Assembly (NCBI RefSeq): GCF_008930665.1
Contig: NZ_PQMG01000005.1
Location: 62,001-126,000 of the forward strand
Direction: 5' to 3'
Source of the DNA: Corynebacterium sp. 74A
GTDB lineage: Bacteria > Actinomycetota > Actinomycetes > Mycobacteriales > Mycobacteriaceae
Length of the DNA: 64,000 nt
The position numbers and the translations under genes were made by a program. This document shows, piece after piece, positions 54,875 to 63,180 of the stretch. A model generated the notes under the pieces. That model saw only the letters and a list, made by a program, of their open reading frames with translations, was not told where the DNA came from and did not search any database. The stretch's first letter is position 1; each line of letters begins with the position of its first letter.

Positions 54875-57547
54875 TTAGACCATCCGCCGCTGCGCGAGCC
54901 ACGACACCACGCTTGTCGACGCCTTCCACAGCACAAGCCCTGCGAGGAAGCAGAGCGGCACCGTGATGAACTCGCTCAAGGGCTGAGCCAGAATGTCGAA
55001 CTGGATCAGATAGATATACAGCGACGCCGAGGCGATCAGCCCCACTGGGCGCACGATCGCGCATGGTACCGGCAGGCGCACCTCGGAGAGCAGAATCGCG
55101 CTCACCACCATCACATATATCCACTGGGTGATGTATTCGAATAGCGTCACCGAGCCGGCCACGAGAATGGCCGCGGCGATGAGCTTCTGCCGGCGGCTGC
55201 GCGCCTGCGAGATCATGATGCCGGCAGCAATGAACCAGATCGCTCCCGGCGGCTCGAATCGGGTCTGGACGATATCCCACGCCCCGACGGCGAAACGCAA
55301 AATGAGAAATAGGCCAGTGAGCACACAAGCTGTCACGAAAGGCTCGTGGCGGTAGCGGCGATACACCGCAGGGATGGCCAACAGCCCCATGATCATCATC
55401 AAGCCCAGTACATAGGACTCGATAAACCACAGGGATCCACTGGCGCCTTCACTGGGGAATAACCAGTGGATAAAGAGCAGGTTACTCAGGCCATATCTGC
55501 CTGTGGTCGCCATGCCCACCAGCACCAACAGCACTGTGGGCAGCACCACCGCTAGGAGGGAGCGGGCCGTGGCACGCAGGCGCGTGGTCGAGCTCAGCAT
55601 AGTCAGGCCAAAGCTACCTAGGGCCACGCCGGCGATCACCAAGAGGGAGTGGGCGCCGCCCATCAGGAAGGTAAAGGTGGTGGCGTGGCCCAGCACGATG
55701 GTTATGGCGCAGATGGCGCGCAGCACCAGCGAAGAATCAAGCCAGATCAGCGAGGACGGCGCCTGGCCCTCAGCTCCACACTGCGTGCCTGCGGCCGCTG
55801 CTGAGCTGTGCTGGGATCCTGCATCGTCGAGCAGCTCCGCGAGGGGAATATGGTGCCAGCCGGCGGGCAATTCCACCCCGGCTCGGGCAAAAGCCATCGC
55901 CACCGGCACAAAGCTCATGGAACTGCCGCCATTGTCCACGAAGGAGAGATCACGGCGTACCGCGCTCGGCACGGTGCCGAGGGCCTGGGCGATGGCCTCG
56001 ATCACCGACTCCACGCCCGCGGCGCTGGCAGCGGGCTGTGTTCCAGTGTCCTGGGGAGCGCCGGCGGCGGCATCGGCCAGCTCCGCGCAGCGGCGGCGAT
56101 CAAGTTTGCCATTATCGATCAGGGGGAAGGTGGGCACAACCACCACGCGGATGAAGGCTGGGGTGAGCCCAGTGCGGGCGCAGAGCTCCCTTTCGATCTC
56201 TGCGGCATCGGGTTCTTCCTGCGAGGTTTGTTGATCTACCGCCACGCGCAGGGCGGTATCATCGCCGGTCACGCAGGCGGCGAGGCCCACATCGGCAAGC
56301 CAGCCTCGCACCTGCTCGCAGGAGATGCGCAGGCCCGCGAGTTTCACGAAGTCCGAGGAGCGCCCAGTGATGCGCAGGATCTCGTCTGTTGTGGGCGAGT
56401 CCACCGGCACCAGCTCTCCCAGATCACCGGTATGAAGTTCCTCAATGGTGCGGCCGGTGCGCAGATCCTCTGGGCATTCGGCGTAGCCGAGCATGACCGA
56501 GGGGCCGCTAAAGATGAGCTCACCGGATTCGCTGATCCGCATGGAGTGTCCGACCAGCGGCGCGCCGGCCGCCTCTGGATAGTCGGCCATGAGCTCCGGC
56601 GGCATGATACTCATGCGGGCGGTGGCCTCGGTTTGGCCGTACATCACTCGGAAATCCGTGTCGTGTTCGGCCAAAAAGCTGTGCCACCATTGCACATCGG
56701 ATGTATCCAGCTTGCCGCCGGCCTGGTACACCAGACGCAGTTGCGTCAAGCACTGGCCGCCATCGGCGGTGCGCAGCACCTGCAGCATGTGCGGCACCAC
56801 GCCCACATTGCTCACTCCATAGCGCTGCAGCGCCGCAGCGAAGTCCGGATCCGCCACCGAGCACTCCTCCACGGCGATACTCGCCCCGCAGAAGAGATGG
56901 GAGTTCAGCACGGACAGCCCGAAGGAGTAGTGCAGCGGCAGCAGGGTGATCGCGCAGTCCTCGGCCTGCAGCCCCAGCCCCTGCACGATGGCGTGGGCAT
57001 TCGCCCGCAGATTCTCCAGGCTCAATTTCACGAGCTTTTTCGCCCCCGTGGAGCCCGAGGTAGACAAGAGCACCGCGATATCGGGGTGCAGGGGCTCTCC
57101 CGGCTGTTCCTGGCGCGGCAGCAGCTGGCCTGTGGCCGGATCGATGCTGGCCGCGGGGCAATAGGTGCGCAAAATCTCCGCATAGGGGCCATCATCAGCA
57201 TCGGCGCTTGACCCCGCTGTGTCCGCGGTGAGCAGGATCGGCATCTTCGCCGCCAGCGCCGCGAGATATGACACCACAGCCTCGAGGGTGGGGCGGAAGG
57301 ACAGGTGCAGCAGAGTGCCGGGCTCATAGCTCTGCAGGAATTCCTCCGCACGCCGCTGCGTCGCCTCCTCGAGCTCCCGATAGGTGAGCTCGCCAGAACT
57401 CGTGCGCAGGGCGGTATCGGTGGGGCGATACGATCCAGCCACTCCTTCCAGCAGCGGCGCAGTGCGTGCGAGGAACACAAGATCTCCTTCCACCGTGCCC
57501 CTGCCCGCGCCACCCCTCGATCGGCGCAGGGCGAGGCGCTGGTGCAT
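54875..57547 (-). CDS. Adenylation-carrier-membrane acyltransferase (A-T-AT3) fusion protein
   Basis: 890 residues. Residues 20-495 form an AMP-binding adenylation domain: STSGSTGAKKLVKLS (162-176), YGQTEAT (303), LHTGDL (371), ITGRSSDFVKLAGLRIS (393) and IDNGKLDRR with Lys481. Residues 510-575 form a carrier domain with FVDNGGSSMSF, Ser543 being the likely phosphopantetheine site. Residues 600-890 are an acyltransferase-3 membrane domain with the R-x10-H motif (Arg610, His621) and about ten spans. One polypeptide could thus activate an acid, tether it and pass it across the membrane, like fused DltA/DltC/DltB. GTG 57493 is another possible start. Confidence 0.85.
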   Translation of the reverse strand: MHQRLALRRSRGGAGRGTVEGDLVFLARTAPLLEGVAGSYRPTDTALRTSSGELTYRELEEATQRRAEEFLQSYEPGTLLHLSFRPTLEAVVSYLAALAAKMPILLTADTAGSSADADDGPYAEILRTYCPAASIDPATGQLLPRQEQPGEPLHPDIAVLLSTSGSTGAKKLVKLSLENLRANAHAIVQGLGLQAEDCAITLLPLHYSFGLSVLNSHLFCGASIAVEECSVADPDFAAALQRYGVSNVGVVPHMLQVLRTADGGQCLTQLRLVYQAGGKLDTSDVQWWHSFLAEHDTDFRVMYGQTEATARMSIMPPELMADYPEAAGAPLVGHSMRISESGELIFSGPSVMLGYAECPEDLRTGRTIEELHTGDLGELVPVDSPTTDEILRITGRSSDFVKLAGLRISCEQVRGWLADVGLAACVTGDDTALRVAVDQQTSQEEPDAAEIERELCARTGLTPAFIRVVVVPTFPLIDNGKLDRRRCAELADAAAGAPQDTGTQPAASAAGVESVIEAIAQALGTVPSAVRRDLSFVDNGGSSMSFVPVAMAFARAGVELPAGWHHIPLAELLDDAGSQHSSAAAAGTQCGAEGQAPSSLIWLDSSLVLRAICAITIVLGHATTFTFLMGGAHSLLVIAGVALGSFGLTMLSSTTRLRATARSLLAVVLPTVLLVLVGMATTGRYGLSNLLFIHWLFPSEGASGSLWFIESYVLGLMMIMGLLAIPAVYRRYRHEPFVTACVLTGLFLILRFAVGAWDIVQTRFEPPGAIWFIAAGIMISQARSRRQKLIAAAILVAGSVTLFEYITQWIYVMVVSAILLSEVRLPVPCAIVRPVGLIASASLYIYLIQFDILAQPLSEFITVPLCFLAGLVLWKASTSVVSWLAQRRMV

Positions 57548-57573
57548 AAGAGAGGCACCCAGCTCGTTCTCAG

Positions 57574-57597
57574 TTAACCCTAAAATAACCTAGGTAA
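57574..57597 (-). promoter_or_regulatory. AT-rich promoter with DtxR-like half sites before the A-T-AT3 gene
   Basis: TTACCTAGGTTA is a near-perfect palindrome (one mismatched pair), followed on the minus strand by TTTTAGGGTTAA. The AGGTTA and TTAGG units recall iron boxes of DtxR, but the whole match is weak (about 11 of 19). It lies about 40 bases before the start codon. Confidence 0.3.
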
Positions 57598-57750
57598 GGC
57601 GTTCCTGCCTAAAAGTGTCGGGAAGGTTGCACACTTCTACGCCGGCGGCACCCCGCCGTTTGTGGACATCTCAGCATGACAGAGACGGCCACCCCAGTGC
57701 CGTTTTATGCATGTGTTCATGCCCACTCTCCTGCCTCGCTACCCGCCCAT

Positions 57751-57762
57751 GCTTATCGACGC
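57751..57762 (-). repeat. Copy of the recurrent intergenic 12-mer
   Basis: Exact GCGTCGATAAGC on the minus strand between the A-T-AT3 gene and the symporter gene. Confidence 0.6.
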
Positions 57763-57813
57763 AGTCCTCGCGGCCCCGCCCCTCGCCGCACGCAATGGCT
57801 GAGGATGGGTGCC

Positions 57814-58800
57814 TTATCTGCTCGCGGCTGTGAATTTCCGAGCCACGAAGGCAAAAAGTGCGCCCGCAACGTTGTGCCACACGGCGGCGATCGCGCCAGG
57901 GATGGCCGCCTCGGGCGAAAAGAACTTCGCCGACATGCCCGAGGCCAGGCCTGCGGACTGTGTGGCGACCTCGATGGCGGTGGTGCGGCAGGCTGGCTCC
58001 GGCATCTTTAGTACCCGCGCCGAGAGGTAGCCGAGAATATAGCCCAGCAGGTTGTGCAGCACCACGGCCACGAACACAATCACGCCCACATCCACGAGCT
58101 TCTCGGACGCCTTCGCCACCGAGGGGAACACCACCACACCGATGCCGAGAATCGAGAGCCATGGCAGCGCCGGTAGGATGCGATCAACGAAGCTAGTGAA
58201 GAAGAAACGGACGAGCAGCCCGCCGATAACGGGAAATAGCACAGTTTGGGCGAGCATCCAGGCAATGCTGGGGCCATTCACGGGTGTTTCAGCATCAGCC
58301 AGAGTCAACATAATGATGGGCGTGACGAGCGGAGAAAGCAGAGTAGACACCGATGTCATCGCCACCGACAAGGCCACATCTCCCTTTGCTAGGTAGGCGA
58401 CCACATTTGAGGCAGTGCCGCCGGGCACCGAACCCAGCATCAACAGTCCCACCGACAGCGCCGGATTCAACCCCAAGAGCTTAGCGACAGCCACCGCAAT
58501 GAGGGGCATGATCACGAATTGTGCAACCACCCCGATCACGATCGGCCACGGTCGACGTACCACTTCTTTTAAGTCTGGGACGGTGAGAGTAAGCCCCATG
58601 CAGAACATAATGAAGATCAGGGCTGGGGTGATATAAGCAGCAATCGGTGCGACCGGCTCGGGAAAGAGAAAGGCAAACACCGCCCCTGCCAAGATAAAGG
58701 CAGGAAATGCCCACACCGCGATAGCCGCAGAGCGCTCCTCTGCGGCTATCGTTTGCGCCCCTACTCCATACTGATCTGCATCCTTATTCTGTCCATGCAT
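57814..58800 (-). CDS. Bile acid:sodium symporter (BASS) family transporter
   Basis: 328 residues from ATG 58800, nine to ten membrane spans. IFIMFCMGLTLTVPDLKEVVRRP, LLMLGSVPGGTASNVVAYLAKGDVALSV and EVATQSAGLASGMSAKFF are the conserved sodium- and substrate-site blocks of the family. Bacterial members carry varied organic anions, for example pantoate or pyruvate; bile acid is not implied. The N-terminal 30 residues are polar. Confidence 0.9.
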   Translation of the reverse strand: MHGQNKDADQYGVGAQTIAAEERSAAIAVWAFPAFILAGAVFAFLFPEPVAPIAAYITPALIFIMFCMGLTLTVPDLKEVVRRPWPIVIGVVAQFVIMPLIAVAVAKLLGLNPALSVGLLMLGSVPGGTASNVVAYLAKGDVALSVAMTSVSTLLSPLVTPIIMLTLADAETPVNGPSIAWMLAQTVLFPVIGGLLVRFFFTSFVDRILPALPWLSILGIGVVVFPSVAKASEKLVDVGVIVFVAVVLHNLLGYILGYLSARVLKMPEPACRTTAIEVATQSAGLASGMSAKFFSPEAAIPGAIAAVWHNVAGALFAFVARKFTAASR

Positions 58801-58920
58801 GTTCTCACTATAAGAGATGCAGCTTCTACTATGCGGGATTACCTCGGAGATAGTTGCCGCTCCGAGCATACTTCCTGCTCAGGGCAGGTCGATCAGGTGC
58901 ACTCAATCCCTCCACCCGTC

Positions 58921-59220
58921 TCAGTCGCTCGCGCCGGCTGTCGATACCACCACCGGAGAACCATCGACATGGTGGATATCTACCCGCGCCCCGTAGAGCT
59001 CGCCTATGCACTCAGAGGTAAGCACCTCGGAAGGGGTTCCCGTGGCCACGATGCCCCCCTCGTGCATAACGATCATGCGGTGGCAGTAGCGGGCCGCGAG
59101 ATTGATGCCATGCAGCACCATCACCACGGTCAGTCCGGTGCTCGCATTCCGCTGCGCTACCGCTTCCATCAGGGCCACGTGATGCGTCCGGTCGAGATAG
59201 GGGTTGCCTAGGCACGTCGT
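58921..59220 (-). pseudogene. 3' fragment of a siderophore-type ABC ATPase gene
   Basis: The open end reads NPYLDRTHHVALMEAV, then GLTVVMVLHGINLAARYCHRMIVMHEG, GTPSEVL and a short C-terminus. This is the part of a FecE/FepC-like ATPase after Walker B. Walker A, the signature and the rest of the 5' half are missing, and the usual H-loop HDINLA reads HGINLA. The break abuts the transposase fragment upstream, so it was probably cut by an insertion or deletion. Confidence 0.75.
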
Positions 59221-59232
59221 TCCAGTAGCTAG

Positions 59233-59490
59233 CTAGGAAAACGATCCAGTGTTCAGTATGGGAACGGCGATGTCCACGGTGCCAACACGGGTGTCGAGGT
59301 TGCGGTGGCAGTATCCATTGCACTGATTGATACGCGCGTCGCCGACGATAGCGTAATTGGCGCCGCAGATCTGGTCAGCCTGGGCCGACAGGATCGGGTT
59401 GATGAACTTCTGTAGCATCACACACATCAGGTCCGGCGAGGCTTGAGCCAATAGCTGGCCGAGGTAAGTGGTCGGGTCGACAGAATAGAG
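59233..59490 (-). pseudogene. N-terminal fragment of an IS256-type (mutator) transposase
   Basis: The frame reads LLAQASPDLMCVMLQKFI, ICGANYAIVGDARI and then NGYCHRNLDTRVGTVDIAVP, close to the NGYR-RxLDTRVGT-DxxIPxL block of IS256-family transposases. It stops at GSFS just before the catalytic domain would start. No terminal inverted repeats were found. It is a dead remnant. Confidence 0.65.
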
Positions 59491-59768
59491 GCCAGCGACC
59501 CTCCCGGTGCCCCTGTCGAGGAAGTGTGGTTACGGCCCCGAAAGGCACAGCAGTGGTCGCTTCGTGCATTCATAAGCACCGACGCCGATATAAAGATACA
59601 CCACACTAAAAGACGCAACCGATGACATCCCCACGCACGCGCTTGGCCATGGTCTAGCGGTCTCACATCGGTGGCATCTCGCTGTCATGATTTTTGCCAA
59701 AGAAGATCTAGCTAACTGCCTAGCGACAGGGGAACCGTATATTGCTTACGACATGTTCCACCTTTCAA

Positions 59769-59906
59769 CTAGATAAACCCGGCGTCGCGCAGAGCCTTCA
59801 GATGACAATCAGCCTGCTGACGGGTGATGCCTACTTCCTGACCCACGGTTCGCCCTGACGGAGCCTTTCCTGCCTGCGTCAAGATGTCCATCGCCGTCGC
59901 TAACAC
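59769..59906 (-). pseudogene. Helix-turn-helix C-terminal remnant, possibly of a plasmid Rep protein
   Basis: From about 59906 the minus strand encodes VLATAMDILTQAGK, then GRTVGQEVGITRQQADCHLKALRDAGFI and a stop. This is a clear helix-turn-helix pattern. Just upstream, in another frame (about 59910-60050), lies AAQRWKTGSQGEYAQAERKKLQAAHALRQ, which would join it after a one-base shift. The combination reminds me of the C-terminus of corynebacterial plasmid replication proteins. The frameshift and lost N-terminus suggest decay. The family call is tentative. Confidence 0.4.
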
Positions 59907-60153
59907 CCGTCCACGAGTACCTTTCCATTACTCTGTCGGAGTGCGTGTGCCGCTTGGAGCTTCTTACGCTCTGCCTGCGCATATTCGCCTTGCGAACCTG
60001 TTTTCCAGCGTTGTGCGGCTTTCTTCCCGCCTCTGCACCTCTTGCCACCTAGGCAGCCAGTTTCGCTCACTCCTCTCGCCGTGGCGGATGCGCCGCCGTC
60101 CGCGAGACGCCCCGGCCACGAATGCGACCGGCCGCCCCTGCCCCTCCCGCCGC

Positions 60154-60174
60154 ACGGGGGTACCACACGGGGGT
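60154..60174. promoter_or_regulatory. Two RamA-type G-run sites upstream of adhA
   Basis: ACGGGGGT occurs twice, 13 bases apart, about 250 bases before the adhA start. RamA sites are runs of four to six G or C of this kind. RamA and RamB control adhA in C. glutamicum. Confidence 0.35.
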
Positions 60175-60423
60175 GGACAACCTGAGAAGCATAGCTAAGG
60201 GCACCCTTCACAGACTTTGCTAACGTAGCCATGTTCAGCAAGGACCCCTTAATGAAAATTGGCACAGTCAAGCGTTCCTGAGAATCAAGCAATAGTCATT
60301 CACAGTTATGGCAGACACACTGCCCCCGGTGGTTTGGTGGACCTCACACCCCGCCGCGTCCCCACCGAGGCCAGCACCAATGCCCCTCGACCACGCGAAC
60401 CCTACCCCCAAGGAGTGGTTGAT

Positions 60424-61452
60424 ATGTCCGATACATTCACCGCCGCAGTAGCCACCGAGTTTGGCCCCAACCTCACCATCAGCGAGATCGATCTACCCAG
60501 CCCAGGCCGCAATCAGGCACTGGTAAAGCTACACACCTCCGGCATTTGCCACACAGACCTTCATGCCGTAGAAGGCGACTGGCCAGTCAAGCCCGGCCTA
60601 CCCTTCGTTCCCGGCCACGAGGGCGTGGGCGAAGTGGTCGCTCTCGGCGAAGGCGACCACGCCGATATCGAGGTCGGATCCATGGTGGGCAATGTGTGGC
60701 TATGGTCCGCCTGCGGCACCTGTGAGTTCTGCCGCACCGGCCGCGAAACCTACTGCCCCAATGCCGAATACGGCGGCTACACTGTCGACGGCTCCTTCGG
60801 CCAGTACATGTTGGTCGACACCCGCTACTGCGCCCGCATCCCCGAGGGCGCCGACCTCCTCGAGGTTGCACCCGTACTCTGTGCCGGCGTCACGGTGTAC
60901 AAGGGCCTAAAGGAAACAGAAACCCGCCCCGGCCAGTTCGTGGTGATCTCCGGCGTGGGTGGCCTCGGCCATATCGCCGTCCAGTACGCGGTCGCGATGG
61001 GCATGCGCGTGATTGCTGTCGATATCGCAGAGGACAAGCTGGAGCTAGCGACAAAGCACGGCGCCGAGTTCACCGTCAATGCCCGCGAGACAGACCCCGG
61101 CGAGGCCGTACTGGACTACACCAAGGGCGGCGCGCACGGCGTGCTCGTCACCGCCGTGCATGAGGCGGCCTTCGGCCAAGCCATTCACATGGCGCGCAAG
61201 GGCGGCACCATCGTCTTCAACGGCCTGCCCCCGGGAGACTTCCCCGCCCCGATCTTCGACATCGTGTTCAAGGGCCTGACCATCCGCGGCTCCCTCGTGG
61301 GCACCCGCCAAGACCTCGCGGAAGCACTCGACTTCTACGCCCGCGGCTACATTCACCCCACCGTGAGCGAGTGCGCCCTCGAGGACGTCAACGACGTCTT
61401 TGAGAAGCTGCGCCACGGCGGCGTCGACGGCCGCATGGCCATTCGCTACTAG
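60424..61452 (+). CDS. adhA: Zinc-dependent alcohol dehydrogenase
   Basis: 342 residues from ATG 60424, with AAGGAG eight bases upstream. Catalytic zinc ligands lie in SGICHTDLHA and PGHEGVGEVV. The structural zinc site CGTCEFCRTGRETYC has its four Cys, and SGVGGLGHIAVQYA binds NAD. It oxidises ethanol to acetaldehyde (or the reverse). In C. glutamicum adhA is under RamA, RamB and GlxR, which links it to ramB in this window. Confidence 0.94.
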   Translation: MSDTFTAAVATEFGPNLTISEIDLPSPGRNQALVKLHTSGICHTDLHAVEGDWPVKPGLPFVPGHEGVGEVVALGEGDHADIEVGSMVGNVWLWSACGTCEFCRTGRETYCPNAEYGGYTVDGSFGQYMLVDTRYCARIPEGADLLEVAPVLCAGVTVYKGLKETETRPGQFVVISGVGGLGHIAVQYAVAMGMRVIAVDIAEDKLELATKHGAEFTVNARETDPGEAVLDYTKGGAHGVLVTAVHEAAFGQAIHMARKGGTIVFNGLPPGDFPAPIFDIVFKGLTIRGSLVGTRQDLAEALDFYARGYIHPTVSECALEDVNDVFEKLRHGGVDGRMAIRY

Positions 61453-62226
61453 CAACTCACGCCGCACACCGCTCGGCTAGGAGGTGGGCGTCGACAAGCG
61501 CACAGAGATGCGCATCGACGCCCACCTCCTCCATGTAGCCCCAGACCACCACCATTCCCTAGGCCGTGTGGGCATAATCACAAACGGGCATATGCTTGTC
61601 GAACGGGCGCCAGAGGGCAATTAGTCACAATAAGTGGAACACCCCCTTTCGGATGAAGATAGAGCCGCACTCTTGAACCGCCTCCCATAATCGGTTCACC
61701 CACCTCCCTTACACTCCCAGCTCACTCCCTTGCGCTACCCCCTCTTCCCACATCACAACACACGTTGGTGTGGGTTATGTCTATGCGTCAGCTATGGCGA
61801 ACAACTGGCCGCGTTGCAGGTAGATTCCACTTTATGGCTAGAATCAAAGACTCATTAAGGAACTTAAGCTACACCCGTTGCGTTAAGGGTTGTGGATACT
61901 ACGGGGCGGATACTGCGAGGCACGCGAGCGATGAATCGTCTCGACACGGAGTCGTCCTCGTGCCAGCAGCGCCGGCCCTGCTGCGCTAGGCGCAGCAGCC
62001 TGTGGCGCCCCTCGCCGCCGTGGTTGTCCGCCCATACCTACGTGTGTGCCGGCAGAATTGAAGATACGCACCACGGCTGAGATCTCCGTGTCCCCGGCGG
62101 CGGCGCATGCGGCTGGCACCGAGGAGATAGAACGCAGCACCGTGGATGAGTATCACCCACCCAGTGCCGGACGCAGACGCACTGGCGCTGAAGCCAGTCA
62201 GGGATACACAGTGCTGAGGAGAGAGC
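61453..62226. other. Long gap between adhA and the ABC-like gene
   Basis: No convincing gene is seen in 774 bases. It holds the long hairpin at 61479-61530, an inverted repeat TGAACCG/CGGTTCA near 61674-61698, and the ribosome site GAGGAGAGAG before the next gene. Short frames here have no family likeness. Confidence 0.5.
61479..61530 (+). terminator. adhA: Long perfect hairpin after adhA
   Basis: A perfect 16-base stem (AGGAGGTGGGCGTCGA with TCGACGCCCACCTCCT) encloses a second GCGCA/TGCGC stem. No T run follows. The left arm contains a one-mismatch copy of the recurrent 12-mer (61488-61499). Confidence 0.55.
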
Positions 62227-63180
62227 ATGTCAGACAGGGAGATCCACACGCAGGGCGAGGAACCCGCGGATAACACCCGCCAGTTCCACGCTGTACCCAC
62301 CAGTGCTGCTGCAGACACCACCGCGCCCCTTGGCGAGCCGGAGGCCGACGATGCCTATGTGCTCGTGGCCGATGGGCTATCCGTGGTGGGCGAGGAAGGG
62401 CCGGTATTTGGGCCCATTGACCTGCGCGTGCCCGATAATACCCTCGTGTTTCTCTCCGGCCGCGGCGGCTCGGGCCGCACCGCGCTCGCCCTCACCTTGG
62501 CGGGACGAATGAAACCCACCGAGGGAACTCTCACTGTCTTCGGCCACGACCAGCTCAAAGATATTCGCGATACCGTCGCCATTGCCGGGGTGGACGTTAT
62601 TGATGCCCTCGACCGCGATGTGCGGGTGCGTGATGTGCTCACCGACCACCGCGCGTGGTGCCATGGCTGGTTCGGGTGGGTCCCCAAAGCCGATGACGCC
62701 TACCGCGAGGAGATCCTGTCGAAGGTATATGGCAGCCGCTCACTGCCGGATCTGAACCAATACGTCAGCCAGATCCCCGCACTGGATCGCATCCTCATCC
62801 GCATCGGCATGGCCCTGCACCCCGCCCACGATGAGAAGATTCGTCTGCTCATCCTGGACGATCTCGAGCAGGTGCGGGAGCTCAGCGACCGCGCCATTTT
62901 GCTCAGCGTGCTCAACCGCCTCTCGAAGGAGATGACCGTGCTGGTGAACTCTGTGAATCCGCCGAGCGCGGCAACGCTGCCAGGCTCGCAGGTGATTGAG
63001 CTCTTCACCGACCGCGGGCACATCGCCCCCGCGAGCAGCGGCACCACCGACCAGCACCTCGAGGACCTGCTGGCGCGTTGGACCGCGCTGCGCCAGGGCG
63101 AGCATCCCCAACCGCGCCACGCCAAGAGCGACACAGCGTCGACCACCACCGAGTCCACTACCACCAAGGAGGAGCAGTAA
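62227..63180 (+). CDS. Degenerate ABC-type ATP-binding protein beside YhgE/Pip
   Basis: 317 residues. After a 45-residue polar lead comes an ABC fold, but its motifs are weakened. Walker A reads SGRGGSGRTAL, with Arg for the essential Lys. The LSGGQ signature is replaced by SQIPALDRILIRIG, and Walker B reads LLILDDLEQV, without the catalytic Glu. A Thr/Ser/Glu-rich tail ends it. The start has GAGGAGAGAG. The next gene starts at once (TAA then ATG), so the two proteins probably work together. Confidence 0.8.
   Translation: MSDREIHTQGEEPADNTRQFHAVPTSAAADTTAPLGEPEADDAYVLVADGLSVVGEEGPVFGPIDLRVPDNTLVFLSGRGGSGRTALALTLAGRMKPTEGTLTVFGHDQLKDIRDTVAIAGVDVIDALDRDVRVRDVLTDHRAWCHGWFGWVPKADDAYREEILSKVYGSRSLPDLNQYVSQIPALDRILIRIGMALHPAHDEKIRLLILDDLEQVRELSDRAILLSVLNRLSKEMTVLVNSVNPPSAATLPGSQVIELFTDRGHIAPASSGTTDQHLEDLLARWTALRQGEHPQPRHAKSDTASTTTESTTTKEEQ

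Noticed and set aside
55808..57211. 467-codon plus-strand frame opposite the A-T-AT3 gene
   Set aside because: The minus-strand frame carries all adenylation motifs; this one has none.
59900..60292. 130-codon minus-strand frame as an intact gene
   Set aside because: Only its C-terminal third looks protein-like and continues in another frame as a helix-turn-helix, so it is treated as a frameshifted remnant.
62046..62273. 75-codon frame just before the degenerate ABC gene
   Set aside because: It overlaps the well-supported start at 62227, has no ribosome site and no recognisable composition.
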